DNA of 64,000 nt from Phycisphaerales bacterium (GCA_020853095.1 JADYZN010000055.1:1-64000), one strand, 5' to 3'. Positions 17,274 through 30,437 are shown, numbered from the stretch's first letter. Made by a program: numbers and translations. The notes: generated by a model from the sequence alone, not told the origin.

Positions 17274-18719
17274 ATGGGATTATTCACACGAAACAATCAG
17301 GTGACGGCCACGGTGACGCCTTCGCCGGCGGCGGGCAATTCGGCGCCGATCGTCGATCCGCCGGCGGCTCTAGCGGCGGCGACGCCGGCGCCAGCGGCCC
17401 CCAGGCCGGCGCCCGCGGCAGTGCCTCCGCAGCAGACCGAACGGCAGATCTACCTTCAGCAGTTGAAGGTTCGTCTGCACCAGCAACTGGTGGAACGTCT
17501 GGACATGCAGAACATGCGGGCTTTGCCGCCGGAGGTGGTGAGGGCCGAGGTGCGGGTGCTGATCCGCGAGCTGTGCCAGTCGGAGAAGAGCCTGATCAAC
17601 CAGTCGGAGCAGGAAAAGCTCATGGACGACGTCATGGATGAGACGTTCGGCCTTGGGCCGCTGGAGACGTTGTTGAAGGACCCGACGATCACCGACATCC
17701 TGGTCAACAAGTTCGACCGCATCTATTGCGAAAAGCGGGGCCGCCTGGAGGCGGTGGACGTGCGATTCCGCGACAACGCGCACCTGCGGCAGATCATCGA
17801 CAGGATCGTGGCGCTGGTGGGCCGGCGGGTGGATGAGATCAGCCCGATGGTGGATGCGCGGTTGACCGATGGTTCGCGCGTGAACGCGATCATTCCGCCG
17901 CTGGCGCTGGATGGCCCGGCGATGTCGATCCGGCGGTTTGGTTCCAAGCCGATGCAACTGGAAGACCTGATCCGCCATGGGGCGTTTCCGCCGGCCGTGA
18001 TGGATTTTCTGTCGGCGGCCGTGCAGGCGCGGGTGAACATTCTGATCAGCGGTGGAACCGGTTCGGGCAAGACGACGTTGTTAAACTGCCTGTCGCGGTA
18101 CGTCCCGACCGACGAGCGCGTCATCACGATCGAGGATGCGGCCGAATTGCAGTTGCAGCAGCCGCACGTGGTTCGACTGGAGACCCGCCCGCCCAACATT
18201 GAAGGCAAGGGCGAAGTCACCCAGCGCGACCTGGTGAAGAACTGTCTGCGAATGCGGCCGGATCGGATCATCATCGGCGAGGTGCGCGGCGGCGAGGCGC
18301 TGGACATGCTCCAGGCGATGAACACCGGTCACGAAGGATCGATGACCACGGTTCACGCCAACAACACGCGCGACGCCCTGGGCCGGCTGGAAGTGATGAT
18401 CGCGATGGCCGGTTACGACATCCCGATGCGGGCCTTGCGGCAACAGGTGGCCAGCGCCATCCAGGTGATCGTGCAGGCCCAACGTCTGCCCGGCGGCAAG
18501 CGCAAAGTGACCCGCGTGAGCGAAATCACGGGGATGGAAGGGGAGCAGATCCAGATGCACGACCTGTTCCACTATGAACAGAAGGGCGTCAACAGCGAAG
18601 GGCACGCGCAGGGACATTTTGTCTGCTCGGGCATCCGGCCGCGCGTGGCTGAACGCATCGAAAACCGGGGCATCCGGCTGCCGATGGACCTGTTCCAGCG
18701 GCGAACCATCGAAGAATAA
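17274..18719 (+). CDS. tadA: Tad secretion ATPase TadA/CpaF
   Basis: Hexameric type II/IV secretion-family ATPase that powers Flp pilus assembly. Ala/Pro-rich N-terminus (about 1-55), an N-terminal domain, then the RecA-like core with Walker [10 protein letters not shown] (about 260), an Asp box ([11 protein letters not shown]), Walker [13 protein letters not shown] (about 330) and a His box (MTTVHAN). 481 residues fits CpaF proteins. Followed by tadB at 27 bases. Confidence 0.96.
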   Translation: MGLFTRNNQVTATVTPSPAAGNSAPIVDPPAALAAATPAPAAPRPAPAAVPPQQTERQIYLQQLKVRLHQQLVERLDMQNMRALPPEVVRAEVRVLIRELCQSEKSLINQSEQEKLMDDVMDETFGLGPLETLLKDPTITDILVNKFDRIYCEKRGRLEAVDVRFRDNAHLRQIIDRIVALVGRRVDEISPMVDARLTDGSRVNAIIPPLALDGPAMSIRRFGSKPMQLEDLIRHGAFPPAVMDFLSAAVQARVNILISGGTGSGKTTLLNCLSRYVPTDERVITIEDAAELQLQQPHVVRLETRPPNIEGKGEVTQRDLVKNCLRMRPDRIIIGEVRGGEALDMLQAMNTGHEGSMTTVHANNTRDALGRLEVMIAMAGYDIPMRALRQQVASAIQVIVQAQRLPGGKRKVTRVSEITGMEGEQIQMHDLFHYEQKGVNSEGHAQGHFVCSGIRPRVAERIENRGIRLPMDLFQRRTIEE

Positions 18720-18746
18720 ATCCCAACCGACCCAGCGAGGCGCAAG

Positions 18747-19709
18747 ATGATGATCCTACTTCCCATTTTGATCGCGATGACGGTCATGCTGATCGTCTGG
18801 GGCGTCTGGCAGTTGATCGCCGGCGGCGTGTTCGGCGAAAAGAAAAAGCTGGTTCGCCGACTCAGCTCCGAAAGTTCCCGGCCGGTCGAACAGCCGGGCC
18901 AGCGGACCACCGTTCGACTGCAGACGGATGTGACCGGATTTTCGGCCACGTTGATCCGGTGGCGGCCGATGGCCTCGCTCTATCGCCGCATTCTGCACGC
19001 CTATCCGGCCATGACGTTGACGCGGTTTCTGGCCGTGGCGGCCGCGATCGCCTTCTTTTCGGCGTTGATCGTCGGGGCGGTCCTCGGCTCGATCCTGATG
19101 GGCGTCGTGGCCGGGGGGATCGGTGGTTACGTGCCGTTTTTCCTGCTCAACAACAAGCGCAACAAGCGACAAAAGCTGATCGCCCTGCAGATTCCCGAAT
19201 CGCTGGATTTTCTGTCGCGCATCCTCAAGGCCGGACACAGTTTAAGCACCGGCCTGCAAATGATGAGCCAGGAGCTTCCCCAGCCGATCGCCGCCGAATT
19301 CGGGCGTTGCTATGACCAGCACAGCCTCGGCCAGTCGCTGGAAGACTGCCTGCGCGACATGGCCGCCCGCATCGACTCGACCGATTTCGCCTTTTTCGTC
19401 ACCGCGGTGCTGATTCAGCGCCAGACCGGCGGCGATTTGTCCGAGGTGCTCAACAACATCAGCGGCATGATCCGCCAGCGCGTGCGGCTGCAGCAGCACG
19501 TCAAGGCCAAGACGGCCGAAGGGCGGTTCACCGGTTACATCCTGGTCGCCTTTCCGGCCGTGATGTTCGTGGTGGCGTACGTCATGAACCCCGATTACGC
19601 CAGCGTGCTGTTGCACACCTCCACGGGATTGATGCTGCTGGGCATCGCCTTCGGGTTGCAGATGGCCGGTTTGTTCGCCATCCGAAAGATCACGACCGTC
19701 CGGGTGTAA
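18747..19709 (+). CDS. tadB: Tad inner-membrane platform protein TadB
   Basis: 320 residues with the T2SSF-type domain (about 150-280: LQIPESLDFLSRILKAGHSL) and about four membrane helices in pairs (1-27, 88-125, 265-285 and 290-315). With TadC it forms the inner-membrane platform that the TadA ATPase acts on. The position directly after tadA and before tadC is canonical. Confidence 0.93.
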   Translation: MMILLPILIAMTVMLIVWGVWQLIAGGVFGEKKKLVRRLSSESSRPVEQPGQRTTVRLQTDVTGFSATLIRWRPMASLYRRILHAYPAMTLTRFLAVAAAIAFFSALIVGAVLGSILMGVVAGGIGGYVPFFLLNNKRNKRQKLIALQIPESLDFLSRILKAGHSLSTGLQMMSQELPQPIAAEFGRCYDQHSLGQSLEDCLRDMAARIDSTDFAFFVTAVLIQRQTGGDLSEVLNNISGMIRQRVRLQQHVKAKTAEGRFTGYILVAFPAVMFVVAYVMNPDYASVLLHTSTGLMLLGIAFGLQMAGLFAIRKITTVRV

Positions 19710-19733
19710 ACGACAGCGATTGGAGCGGATCAC

Positions 19734-20648
19734 ATGGACCCTAAATTATTGTTTCTCGGATGCACGTTCGGCGCGGTGACGATCATTGCGTATTTCGCGT
19801 CGATGGTGCTGTTGCGCAGCGGCGAGGATCGCGCGTTGCGTTCGCGTCTGAGCGGCGAGGAGAACCAGACCCCGACCCAGCAGGGCAAGGGAAAGTTCGT
19901 TTCGCTGGTGGAGCGATTCAGCCAGGCCGCCGCCAAGCCGTTTATGCCCAAGTCGAGGGAAAAGCAATCCGCGCTGCGGCGGGATCTTGGCTACGCGGGC
20001 ATTTATTCCCCGTCGGCGATCAAGCTGGTGATGGCCTGCAAGTTCAGTTGCCTGATCGCGGGCCTGTTCTGCGGGTATTTTCTGGACTGGATGATGGGCA
20101 CGTCGATGCTGGCGCTGCCGTTGGGCGGGATCATCGGCTATCTCGCCCCCAGGTTGTGGATGCGACTGGCGATCAAATCCAACCAGAAGGCGATGAATTA
20201 CGGCCTGCCGGATGCGCTGGATCTGATGGTGGTCTGCGTCGAGGCGGGGTTGACGATCGACGCCGCCATGCAGCGGGTGGGCCAGGAGATGCAGATCGCC
20301 CATCCGTCCATCAGCCGCGAGCTGGCGATCGCGCACATGGAGACGCGCGTGGGCCTGTCGCGGTCCGAATCGCTCAAGAACCTGGGCGTTCGCACCGGAT
20401 CGACGGCGTTTCAGTCGCTGGCGGCGATGCTCGTGCAGGCCGACCGGTTTGGCACCAGCATCGCTTCGGCGTTGCGCATCCACGCCGAGAGTCTGCGCAA
20501 CAACCGTCAGCACGCGGCCGAGGAACTGGCCGCCAAAGCCTCCGTGAAAATGAGTTTTCCGCTGGTGCTTTTCATCTTCCCGGCCACGTTCATCGTGCTG
20601 GCCGGGCCGACCGTCATCGGTTTGATGAACAGCGCCTTATTTAAGTAG
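19734..20648 (+). CDS. tadC: Tad inner-membrane platform protein TadC
   Basis: 304 residues, second T2SSF-domain protein of the pair (YGLPDALDLMVVCVEAGLTIDAAM near 156-179), with helices at the N-terminus, near 95-135 and at the C-terminus (LVLFIFPATFIVLAGPTVIG). It completes the TadA-TadB-TadC motor. It follows tadB by 24 bases and precedes a small lipoprotein gene. Confidence 0.93.
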   Translation: MDPKLLFLGCTFGAVTIIAYFASMVLLRSGEDRALRSRLSGEENQTPTQQGKGKFVSLVERFSQAAAKPFMPKSREKQSALRRDLGYAGIYSPSAIKLVMACKFSCLIAGLFCGYFLDWMMGTSMLALPLGGIIGYLAPRLWMRLAIKSNQKAMNYGLPDALDLMVVCVEAGLTIDAAMQRVGQEMQIAHPSISRELAIAHMETRVGLSRSESLKNLGVRTGSTAFQSLAAMLVQADRFGTSIASALRIHAESLRNNRQHAAEELAAKASVKMSFPLVLFIFPATFIVLAGPTVIGLMNSALFK

Positions 20649-20677
20649 TCAAATGAACCGATGCTATTAGAAAGCGA

Positions 20678-21238
20678 GTGATGGACATGAACGCAATGAT
20701 GAACAATTTTCGCAACACGGCCCTGTCGGTCCTGGGTTTGGCGCTGCTGGCCGGCTGCCACAACAAGGCCAACGAGCCTTCGGCGATGGATTTTCCGAAA
20801 CAGGATGAGGTTCGGTCGATCAACCGGTTCAATGAGGCTCAGTCGGCCGCCGGGGCGCGCAACGATGCGACGCTCTACCCGGTCCATTTCAACGGCTCAG
20901 CGCTCAGCTCGCTGGGTGCGCGCAAGCTGGATGACATGGTGGCCGACGATGATGCGTGCGAACCGATGATGGTTTACGTCAATCTGGACGACAACGACCC
21001 CCGCACCGAGAAGCGCCGATCGGCTGTCGTGGCGTATCTGAAGGATTCGGGTTTGCGCGATGAACAGATCAAGCTGGCCGAAGGTCGCAACCCGGATGTG
21101 CATGCTCCCTCATCGCTGGGCGCATCGCAACTGTATCGGGTTGAGGATGGAAAGCTCAGCAACAACGTCCAGCCTTCTGGTGATGATGGTGCAGGCTCGG
21201 CAGCCCCCGCTGCAAGCAGTTCCGCCAGCGCGAAATAA
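20678..21238 (+). CDS. Lipoprotein at the end of the Tad operon
   Basis: 186 residues with a lipoprotein signal: hydrophobic ALSVLGLALLAGC, lipidated Cys at about residue 27. The mature part contains a segment like a small OmpA-type or BON-like fold (FNGSALSSLGARKLDDMVAD; YLKDSGLRDEQIKLAEG), suggesting peptidoglycan or envelope contact, and ends in an Ala/Ser-rich tail. Position suggests an accessory of the Tad machine in the place where TadD or RcpB pilotins sit elsewhere, but it shows no tetratricopeptide repeats. Function not established. Confidence 0.75.
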   Translation: MMDMNAMMNNFRNTALSVLGLALLAGCHNKANEPSAMDFPKQDEVRSINRFNEAQSAAGARNDATLYPVHFNGSALSSLGARKLDDMVADDDACEPMMVYVNLDDNDPRTEKRRSAVVAYLKDSGLRDEQIKLAEGRNPDVHAPSSLGASQLYRVEDGKLSNNVQPSGDDGAGSAAPAASSSASAK

Positions 21239-21298
21239 CGCGCTGATGGACTGTTGACGGCGTCTTCCGGAGTGGAGAGCCGGGGCGGCTCAACGGTA

Positions 21299-21392
21299 GG
21301 CCATGGAATCCAAGCCTCAGAAAGGCTTGTTTCCATGGCCTGTCGTCGTTGATATGATAACCGTCATAAGCCTTGCATGGTCAAAGGCTTAT
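21299..21392. repeat. Two tandem hairpins after the Tad operon
   Basis: Hairpin A: 21299-21308 pairs perfectly with 21331-21340, and inside it AAGCCT (21312-21317) pairs with AGGCTT (21323-21328). Hairpin B: 21366-21374 pairs perfectly with 21384-21392 and again contains AAGCCTT/AAGGCTT. Neither is followed by a T-run. Both share the AAGCCT core and a CATGG nearby. They may protect or end the tad mRNA, or be a mobile palindromic element. Confidence 0.6.
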
Positions 21393-21462
21393 CCTGATGG
21401 ATGCCGATGGATGGCGATCCAAACCCGATGGCCCGCCGGTTCGTATCAATCGGTGGAGCGCC

Positions 21463-21490
21463 TTGACGGATGATTCGGGTGGGGCATACT
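21463..21490 (+). promoter_or_regulatory. Promoter for the secA leader transcript
   Basis: TTGACG (21463-21468) and CATACT (21485-21490) with a 16-base spacer, close to the housekeeping consensus. Transcription should start near 21497, giving a 5' leader of about 20 bases before the small ORF at 21516. Confidence 0.6.
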
Positions 21491-21515
21491 TGCCCCCCTT
21501 GTAGTGACAGGTTTT

Positions 21516-21821
21516 ATGCGTCGATACCGGCATATATTGGCCGCGGTGATCGTGACGACGGCGTTGTGCGCCGATCGGGTCGGCGCGCCCGCCTCGGCGA
21601 TGCCGCCGCAATTTGTGCAGTTGGCCCGCCAGCTCGCCGGCCGGCTGGGCGCGGGATTGCGCAAGACCGTGCCGATGACCCGGCTGGCCGTCGCGGCCCA
21701 TCATCGCATCGCATCGCCCGCCCAGCGGGTTGATGCCCGGCCGGTCGATGCGATCGTCCATCGAGTTGAGTGCCCGCCATTTCGTTTTCGCCTTCCTCCG
21801 CCCGCTTTGATCCTGGCTTGA
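21516..21821 (+). CDS. Short secreted leader peptide upstream of secA (SecM-like candidate)
   Basis: 101 residues from the ATG at 21516 (a GTG at 21504 is also in frame). It begins with a signal peptide: RRY-RH, hydrophobic LAAVIVTTALCA, likely cleavage at ASA near residue 28. The mature part is basic and ends CPPFRFRLPPPALILA, with a PPP run six codons before the stop. It lies between a good promoter and secA, 96 bases before the secA ATG, as secM does in E. coli. The reading as an arrest peptide that reports secretion activity is inference; no sequence similarity to SecM beyond this layout and the R-x-PPP ending can be claimed. Confidence 0.55.
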   Translation: MRRYRHILAAVIVTTALCADRVGAPASAMPPQFVQLARQLAGRLGAGLRKTVPMTRLAVAAHHRIASPAQRVDARPVDAIVHRVECPPFRFRLPPPALILA

Positions 21822-21917
21822 TCTTTCTTGATGACACCGGCCGCACGGCGGCGGATTTCATCGTTTCCCGGCCGTATTTTCCGCACGTTTTTTGACCAAT
21901 CGACTTCAGGTGATCTC

Positions 21918-25739
<3,822 letters not shown>

Positions 25740-25805
25740 TTACGCCCGGGTGTGTGAATCACCGTGACCTTGCCATCGGCGGGGGGGTTGCCGCACAATC
25801 TCCCC

Positions 25806-26858
25806 ATGGCTCGATTGCGGGATATTCCATCGGTCTGGCGTTCGGTGGGGCCGTTTCGGTTCCTGTGGAGGGTGTATCAGCAGGTCTGGGAGGACAACGT
25901 ACTGGTGTGGGCGTCGGCGCTGGCCTATTCGTGGCTGTTCGCGGTCTTTCCGTTCATCCTGTTCCTGCTGACGTTGATCCCCTATCTGCCGACGCAGGCC
26001 AAGCAAAGCGCCCGCCATGCGATCGAGCACGCCATTTCACAGCTTCCCGGCGGCGAAGCAGGCGATGCGACGACGCGGTCGTCTTTCAGCGCCCGCCAGA
26101 CGGTGGAGACTTTCGTCGTTCCGCGCATGAACCGGATGCTCGATCACCCGCAACAGGGACTGTTGAGCATTGGCCTGATCATCACCCTGTGGGCCGCCAG
26201 CGGCGGCATGGCCACCACCATGTCGGCATTGGACAAATGCTACGACGTCAAAAAACCGCGGCCGTTTTATTTGTCCCGCCCCATCGCCATCCTGATGACC
26301 GTCGTTGTCGCCAGCATGATCCTGGTGGTGGTGGCGCTGATTCCCATCGGCACGCTGGTGCGAAACTGGACGCTGAACCACACCTCGTTTTTGCGCATCG
26401 AGTCGCTGGTCGCCAGCTTTAATGGGGCGATCGTCTTCGCCTTCGACTTCTCGCGATGGATCATCGCGCTGATCCTGATGTTCCTGTCGCTGGCGATCAT
26501 CTATCACTTTGGCCGCAGTTATCGCGGCAAATGGCAATTGATCACGCCGGGGGCGGTCTTTTGCGTGGTGGTCTGGATCGTGCTGGGGATGGGTTTTCGC
26601 TACTACATCGAACGCTGGGGAAAATACAACGAAACCTACGGCACGGTGGGGGGGGTGGCGATTCTGCTGCTGCTGTTTTACATCGACGCCGTCGTGCTGC
26701 TGGTGGGGGCGGAGATCAACAGCGAGATCGATTTCGCGCTGTTGAAGCTTCCCGAAGCGGTCCACGACTTTCCGCAGGCCGCACCGACGGCGGACCCGGT
26801 GGCGAATCCGGCCGCCACCACGCCCGATCCGGAATCGCAAAAAAGCGAATCGTCATAA
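25806..26858 (+). CDS. YihY/UPF0761 family membrane protein
   Basis: 350 residues with about six membrane helices and the YihY/BrkB signature (VWASALAYSWLFAVFPFILFLLTLIP; LYFIDAVVLLVGAEINSEID-like C-terminal helix). Family members were once called ribonuclease BN, but that assignment is wrong; the transport or envelope role is unknown. The C-terminus is a Pro/Ala/Ser tail. Start at ATG 25806 chosen because the upstream codons (from a GTG at 25764) look non-coding. Convergent with the PEGA lipoprotein gene ten bases away. Confidence 0.9.
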   Translation: MARLRDIPSVWRSVGPFRFLWRVYQQVWEDNVLVWASALAYSWLFAVFPFILFLLTLIPYLPTQAKQSARHAIEHAISQLPGGEAGDATTRSSFSARQTVETFVVPRMNRMLDHPQQGLLSIGLIITLWAASGGMATTMSALDKCYDVKKPRPFYLSRPIAILMTVVVASMILVVVALIPIGTLVRNWTLNHTSFLRIESLVASFNGAIVFAFDFSRWIIALILMFLSLAIIYHFGRSYRGKWQLITPGAVFCVVVWIVLGMGFRYYIERWGKYNETYGTVGGVAILLLLFYIDAVVLLVGAEINSEIDFALLKLPEAVHDFPQAAPTADPVANPAATTPDPESQKSESS

Positions 26859-26867
26859 CCGGGCGTC

Positions 26868-28844
26868 TTAACGCACGGCGATCTTCCAGATTTGCCAGCT
26901 TCCGCCGCGGTTGGATCGGAAAAACAGGGCGTTGCCCGAAGGGTCCCAGCCGGGGGTGTCATCCCAGCTACCGTTGGTGGTGATCTGCGTGGGGCGTTGC
27001 GGGCGGGTCAGGTCGATTACCCACAGGTCGTGGTTGTCGGGGTGGTCTTCGGTCTGGCCCTGGTCGCTGGCAAAGGCGATTTTGGTGCCATCCTTGTTCC
27101 AGGCGGGGTCGCATTCATCGATGTCGGGCGTGTTGGTGAGATTTTCCAGCAGGCCTCCCTTGTCGGACATGCGATACAGGTCCCGTTTTCCGGTCTTGGC
27201 GTTGACGAGGGTGAAGACGACCGCATCGCCGCGCGGATTGACGCGGGGCTGGCCGCCGCCGGATTGAATCAGATCGGTCTTGGTGGTGGTTCCGAGCTGG
27301 GTCATGTACAGCCGCGGATCGGGCCGCGTGTCCACCAGCGCCTGGTAGAACAGCCGCGGTTTGGGGTCCGAATCAATCGAGGGCCACAGGTCGGTGGTGT
27401 CGCCGCCGGTCAACTGGGTGACGCCGGGGGCGCCGTCGGCGGCCATTTGCCAGACGGCCAGCCGTTTGCTGGCGCGGTTGGAGGAAAAGACGACCTGCAT
27501 CCCATCGGGCGTGAAGGAAGGGGTCAAATCCAGCGTCTTGCCATCGGTCAACATCGCCGCCCCGCCCGACCCATCGGCGTGAATGGCGATCATCTGGGAT
27601 CGCAGGTCGAGCTTGGTTTTGCCCGACAGGACCGTGAACAGGATTTTCGATCCATCGGGCGACACCGCCAGCGTGTCCACAAACGCCCCGGCCGGCAACT
27701 GCGTCAGTTGAACCGGCGATTCTTTTTGCGCCCCTTCGGTGAGGTCCTTCATCGCCAGGACCGTGGCGCGAACCGGCACGATTTCCCACCCATCATCGGT
27801 GCGCTGCGGATTGGCCGACAGCATCTCCACCGGCCGGGTGAGAATCTCCTTGAGGGTCACGCGGTAATCGCTTTTCCCCTCATCCCAGCCGATGACAACC
27901 TGTGCCGGAACCCATTCGGAGTCGGCCGTCTTTTTGGTCACCTGCGCGGTGTAACTCTTGAGCGTTCCCTTGTCATCCACGGCCGGAAACGACAGCTTGC
28001 CGGTCGATGCGCCATCGGCCGAGCGTTCCATGGGCGTACCATCCACCGTCACGGTGGCCCCGGGCGGGTCGGTGATGATGCGGACGGCCTTGGATTTGGG
28101 GACAAAATCAACGTGATAATCGGTCTTCCCCTCATCCCAACTGAGGGTTTGTTCCACCGGGTCATAGCCGGGCTTGGCGGCCTTGAGGGTGTGGGGGGCG
28201 AACGCATTGGCGGAAACGTCGAACTGGAAGGGTTGCGCGGAGAGTTTCAACGGGGTTTTGCCGACTTCGTTGCCATCCAGCGTGATGAGGGCGCCATCCG
28301 GGTTGCTGGTGATGGACAGGTCCTTGCGCATGGGCTGGAGGAGAAGCTGATAATTGGGATCCGGGTCCTGATAGGACAAAACCTCCTCGGCCGGCGCGAA
28401 GCCGGGGCGGTCCGCGCTGACGGTGTGGGTCGTCCAGCGGTTTTTGGCATCCACCGTGAATTCCAGGTCGGTGGCGATGAAGTTGGTCGGTTCGGTGTTG
28501 ACCGGCTTGCCATCGATGCTGATGATCGCCGGGGCGGGCGAGACGGTGATGCTGACCCGCCGGATAACCGGATGCAGCTCGATCATCAGTTGGTCGCGCC
28601 GATCATCCCGCACGACCCGCACGGTCTGGTCGGCGAACCCCAGCCGCGAAGCGACGACGCGGTGGACATCCTCGGCGTTTTTGAAGACAAATTCCTCGGT
28701 GATCGGCGCCTTGCCGCGCTGCACGCCGTCGATTTTCAGCGTGGCATCCGGCGGCCGCGTGGCGATCGTCACCCGCCGGGTCTGCGTGCATCCCGCCATC
28801 CCGATCAACAAAAATGCCACCAACAGCCGGCCCATCAATCTCAT
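26868..28844 (-). CDS. PEGA-domain and beta-propeller lipoprotein
   Basis: 658 residues from the ATG at 28844, which has AAGGAG seven bases upstream. Lipobox LLIGMAGC (Cys about 19). The N-terminal half has four PEGA-like repeats (TRPPDATLKIDGVQRGKAP; SPAPAIISIDGKPV; SNPDGALITLDGNEVGKTP; TDPPGATVTVDGTPM), a surface beta-fold. The C-terminal half is a TolB-type WD40/PD40 propeller (LAVSPDGSKILFTVLSG; SFTPDGMQVVFSSNRA; PAWNKDGTKIAFASDQG; GWDPSGNALFFRSNRGG). Probably an outer-membrane-anchored periplasmic or surface scaffold protein; the ligand is unknown. Not linked to tol genes here. Confidence 0.88.
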   Translation of the reverse strand: MRLMGRLLVAFLLIGMAGCTQTRRVTIATRPPDATLKIDGVQRGKAPITEEFVFKNAEDVHRVVASRLGFADQTVRVVRDDRRDQLMIELHPVIRRVSITVSPAPAIISIDGKPVNTEPTNFIATDLEFTVDAKNRWTTHTVSADRPGFAPAEEVLSYQDPDPNYQLLLQPMRKDLSITSNPDGALITLDGNEVGKTPLKLSAQPFQFDVSANAFAPHTLKAAKPGYDPVEQTLSWDEGKTDYHVDFVPKSKAVRIITDPPGATVTVDGTPMERSADGASTGKLSFPAVDDKGTLKSYTAQVTKKTADSEWVPAQVVIGWDEGKSDYRVTLKEILTRPVEMLSANPQRTDDGWEIVPVRATVLAMKDLTEGAQKESPVQLTQLPAGAFVDTLAVSPDGSKILFTVLSGKTKLDLRSQMIAIHADGSGGAAMLTDGKTLDLTPSFTPDGMQVVFSSNRASKRLAVWQMAADGAPGVTQLTGGDTTDLWPSIDSDPKPRLFYQALVDTRPDPRLYMTQLGTTTKTDLIQSGGGQPRVNPRGDAVVFTLVNAKTGKRDLYRMSDKGGLLENLTNTPDIDECDPAWNKDGTKIAFASDQGQTEDHPDNHDLWVIDLTRPQRPTQITTNGSWDDTPGWDPSGNALFFRSNRGGSWQIWKIAVR

Positions 28845-28974
28845 TTGGGGTCTCCTTACGCGATCCATCCCGTAACAACTAACCCAAAAACCCGCCCATG
28901 GAAAGAGATTCACGGCCGCCGACAACTGAAAAATAGCCCCCTCAAACGTCCGGTTTCCCGGCCACCTCCGAATC

Positions 28975-29002
28975 TTGCCATTTCCTCGCCGCCCGCTAAG
29001 AT
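28975..29002 (+). promoter_or_regulatory. Promoter of tRNA-Val
   Basis: TTGCCA (28975-28980) and TAAGAT (28997-29002) with a 16-base spacer. Start of transcription is expected near 29009, about 12 bases before the tRNA. Confidence 0.6.
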
Positions 29003-29020
29003 GCCTTTTAACTCCCTTGC

Positions 29021-29094
29021 GGGCGATTAGTTCAGTTGGCTAGAACGCTGGTATCACACACCAGAGGTCACAGGTTCGAGTCCTGTATCGCCCA
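29021..29094 (+). tRNA. tRNA-Val (anticodon CAC)
   Basis: 74 bases folding as a full cloverleaf: acceptor GGGCGAT (29021-29027) with ATCGCCC (29087-29093) and discriminator A; D arm GTTC/GAAC; anticodon stem CTGGT/ACCAG around loop ATCACAC giving anticodon CAC; T arm with GTTCGAGTC. CCA is not encoded. A promoter lies just upstream. Confidence 0.97.
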
Positions 29095-29249
29095 TCCCCA
29101 CATCCCGCAAGGTTTCACAGAAACATCACGTTCAATGGTCCGAGTCATTTTTTTGCGGATAACGCTCAAGGATGTTTTTTGGCCAATCATGGGGTGTTTG
29201 GCCGATAACAGTCAGTGCGCTGTTCTTCCCATTGAACCAAGGAGAATTC

Positions 29250-30437
29250 ATGGCCCAGTCGAACGTGCCTCCCAGTCAACCGGCCGGCCCGGGCGCCGGC
29301 GGCGATCAACTGCCGTTGGCCGGCAAGCCGGGGAAGATGAAATTGATCGTGACGATCTTCGTCGCCGGGTGGATCGGGATCATCTTTCTGTTGACGCTGG
29401 GGGTCGAGGCGTATGGCATCGGCAACTTCGGCGTCTTTCTGGCGGCGATGCTGATGGCGATGCTGCCGGTTCCGGTGCTGATCCTGCTGGCTTTTTTCCT
29501 GGACCGTTACGAGGCCGAACCGATCTGGATGCTGGCGGTGGCGTTTTTCTGGGGGGCGACCATCGCGATCCTCTTCGCCGGCATGTTCAACACGCTCAAC
29601 GCCGCCATTTTGATGAAACTGCTGGGCAAGGGAATGGGTGATGCGCTGGCCGCCCCCTTGTCGGCCCCGCCGGTGGAGGAAATCTCCAAGGCGATGGTCC
29701 TGTTCGCCTTTTTCTTTTTCAAGAAAGATGAGTTTGACGGGGTTCTGGATGGCATTCTCTATGCGGCCATGGTGGGGCTGGGATTCGCCATGACCGAAAA
29801 CATCACCTACTACGCCAAGGGAATCGCCCAGGGTGGCACTCAGGCCGCGGCCGTGACGTTCTTCCTGCGCTGTGTCATGGGAGCCTATGGCCATCCGCTA
29901 TTCACCAGCATGACCGGCATCGGGCTGGGGTTGTCACGTCAATCGGACAATCCGCTGGTTAAAAAAATCGCGCCGGTGGCGGGATTGTGCGGGGCGATGT
30001 TCCTGCATTTCCTGTGGAATTTGTCGGGATTGTTCGGGCTGGTGCAGTTTTTCATGGTCTATCTGGCGGTGATGTTCCCGGCGCTGGTGGCGGTGCTGGT
30101 GGTGGCGTGGTTTGCGATCAAACGGGACAGCGACCTCGTCCGCACGCACCTGTCGGCCGACCTGCAAAGCGACTGGATCAACCCGGCCGAGATGGAATGT
30201 CTGTGCAAAGTCCGAAGCCGGCTGGGCAGGTCGTTGGCCGCATGGAAAGCGGGCGGGTTTCCCGCATGGAAACAGCGGGTTGCCTATCACCAGCTCACCA
30301 GCGAACTGGCGTTGTGTCGATGGCGGTCGGCCCGCGGGATCACGTCAAAAGATCAATCCACCCGGATCGAGGCGCAATACATCCTCCGTATCCGCGAAGT
30401 TTATGCGGGGATGGTACCGATCAATCGGTCGAAGTGA
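29250..30437 (+). CDS. PrsW-family intramembrane metalloprotease
   Basis: 395 residues from the ATG at 29250, with AAGGAG five bases upstream. About eight membrane helices and the PrsW motifs: RYEAEP, PPVEEISKA (EExxK type), the FDGVLDGILYAAMVGLGFAMTENI block and the His-containing GAYGHPLFTSMTG. B. subtilis PrsW cleaves anti-sigma factor RsiW; the target here is unknown, though an anti-sigma candidate exists at 5678-6106. A soluble C-terminal extension of about 85 residues follows the last helix. Its 3' end overlaps comB by 17 bases (convergent). Confidence 0.88.
   Translation: MAQSNVPPSQPAGPGAGGDQLPLAGKPGKMKLIVTIFVAGWIGIIFLLTLGVEAYGIGNFGVFLAAMLMAMLPVPVLILLAFFLDRYEAEPIWMLAVAFFWGATIAILFAGMFNTLNAAILMKLLGKGMGDALAAPLSAPPVEEISKAMVLFAFFFFKKDEFDGVLDGILYAAMVGLGFAMTENITYYAKGIAQGGTQAAAVTFFLRCVMGAYGHPLFTSMTGIGLGLSRQSDNPLVKKIAPVAGLCGAMFLHFLWNLSGLFGLVQFFMVYLAVMFPALVAVLVVAWFAIKRDSDLVRTHLSADLQSDWINPAEMECLCKVRSRLGRSLAAWKAGGFPAWKQRVAYHQLTSELALCRWRSARGITSKDQSTRIEAQYILRIREVYAGMVPINRSK

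Noticed and set aside
26892-29030. 712-codon open frame antisense to the PEGA lipoprotein
   Set aside because: It runs through the lipoprotein coding strand and into the tRNA; low-complexity Gly/Arg product.
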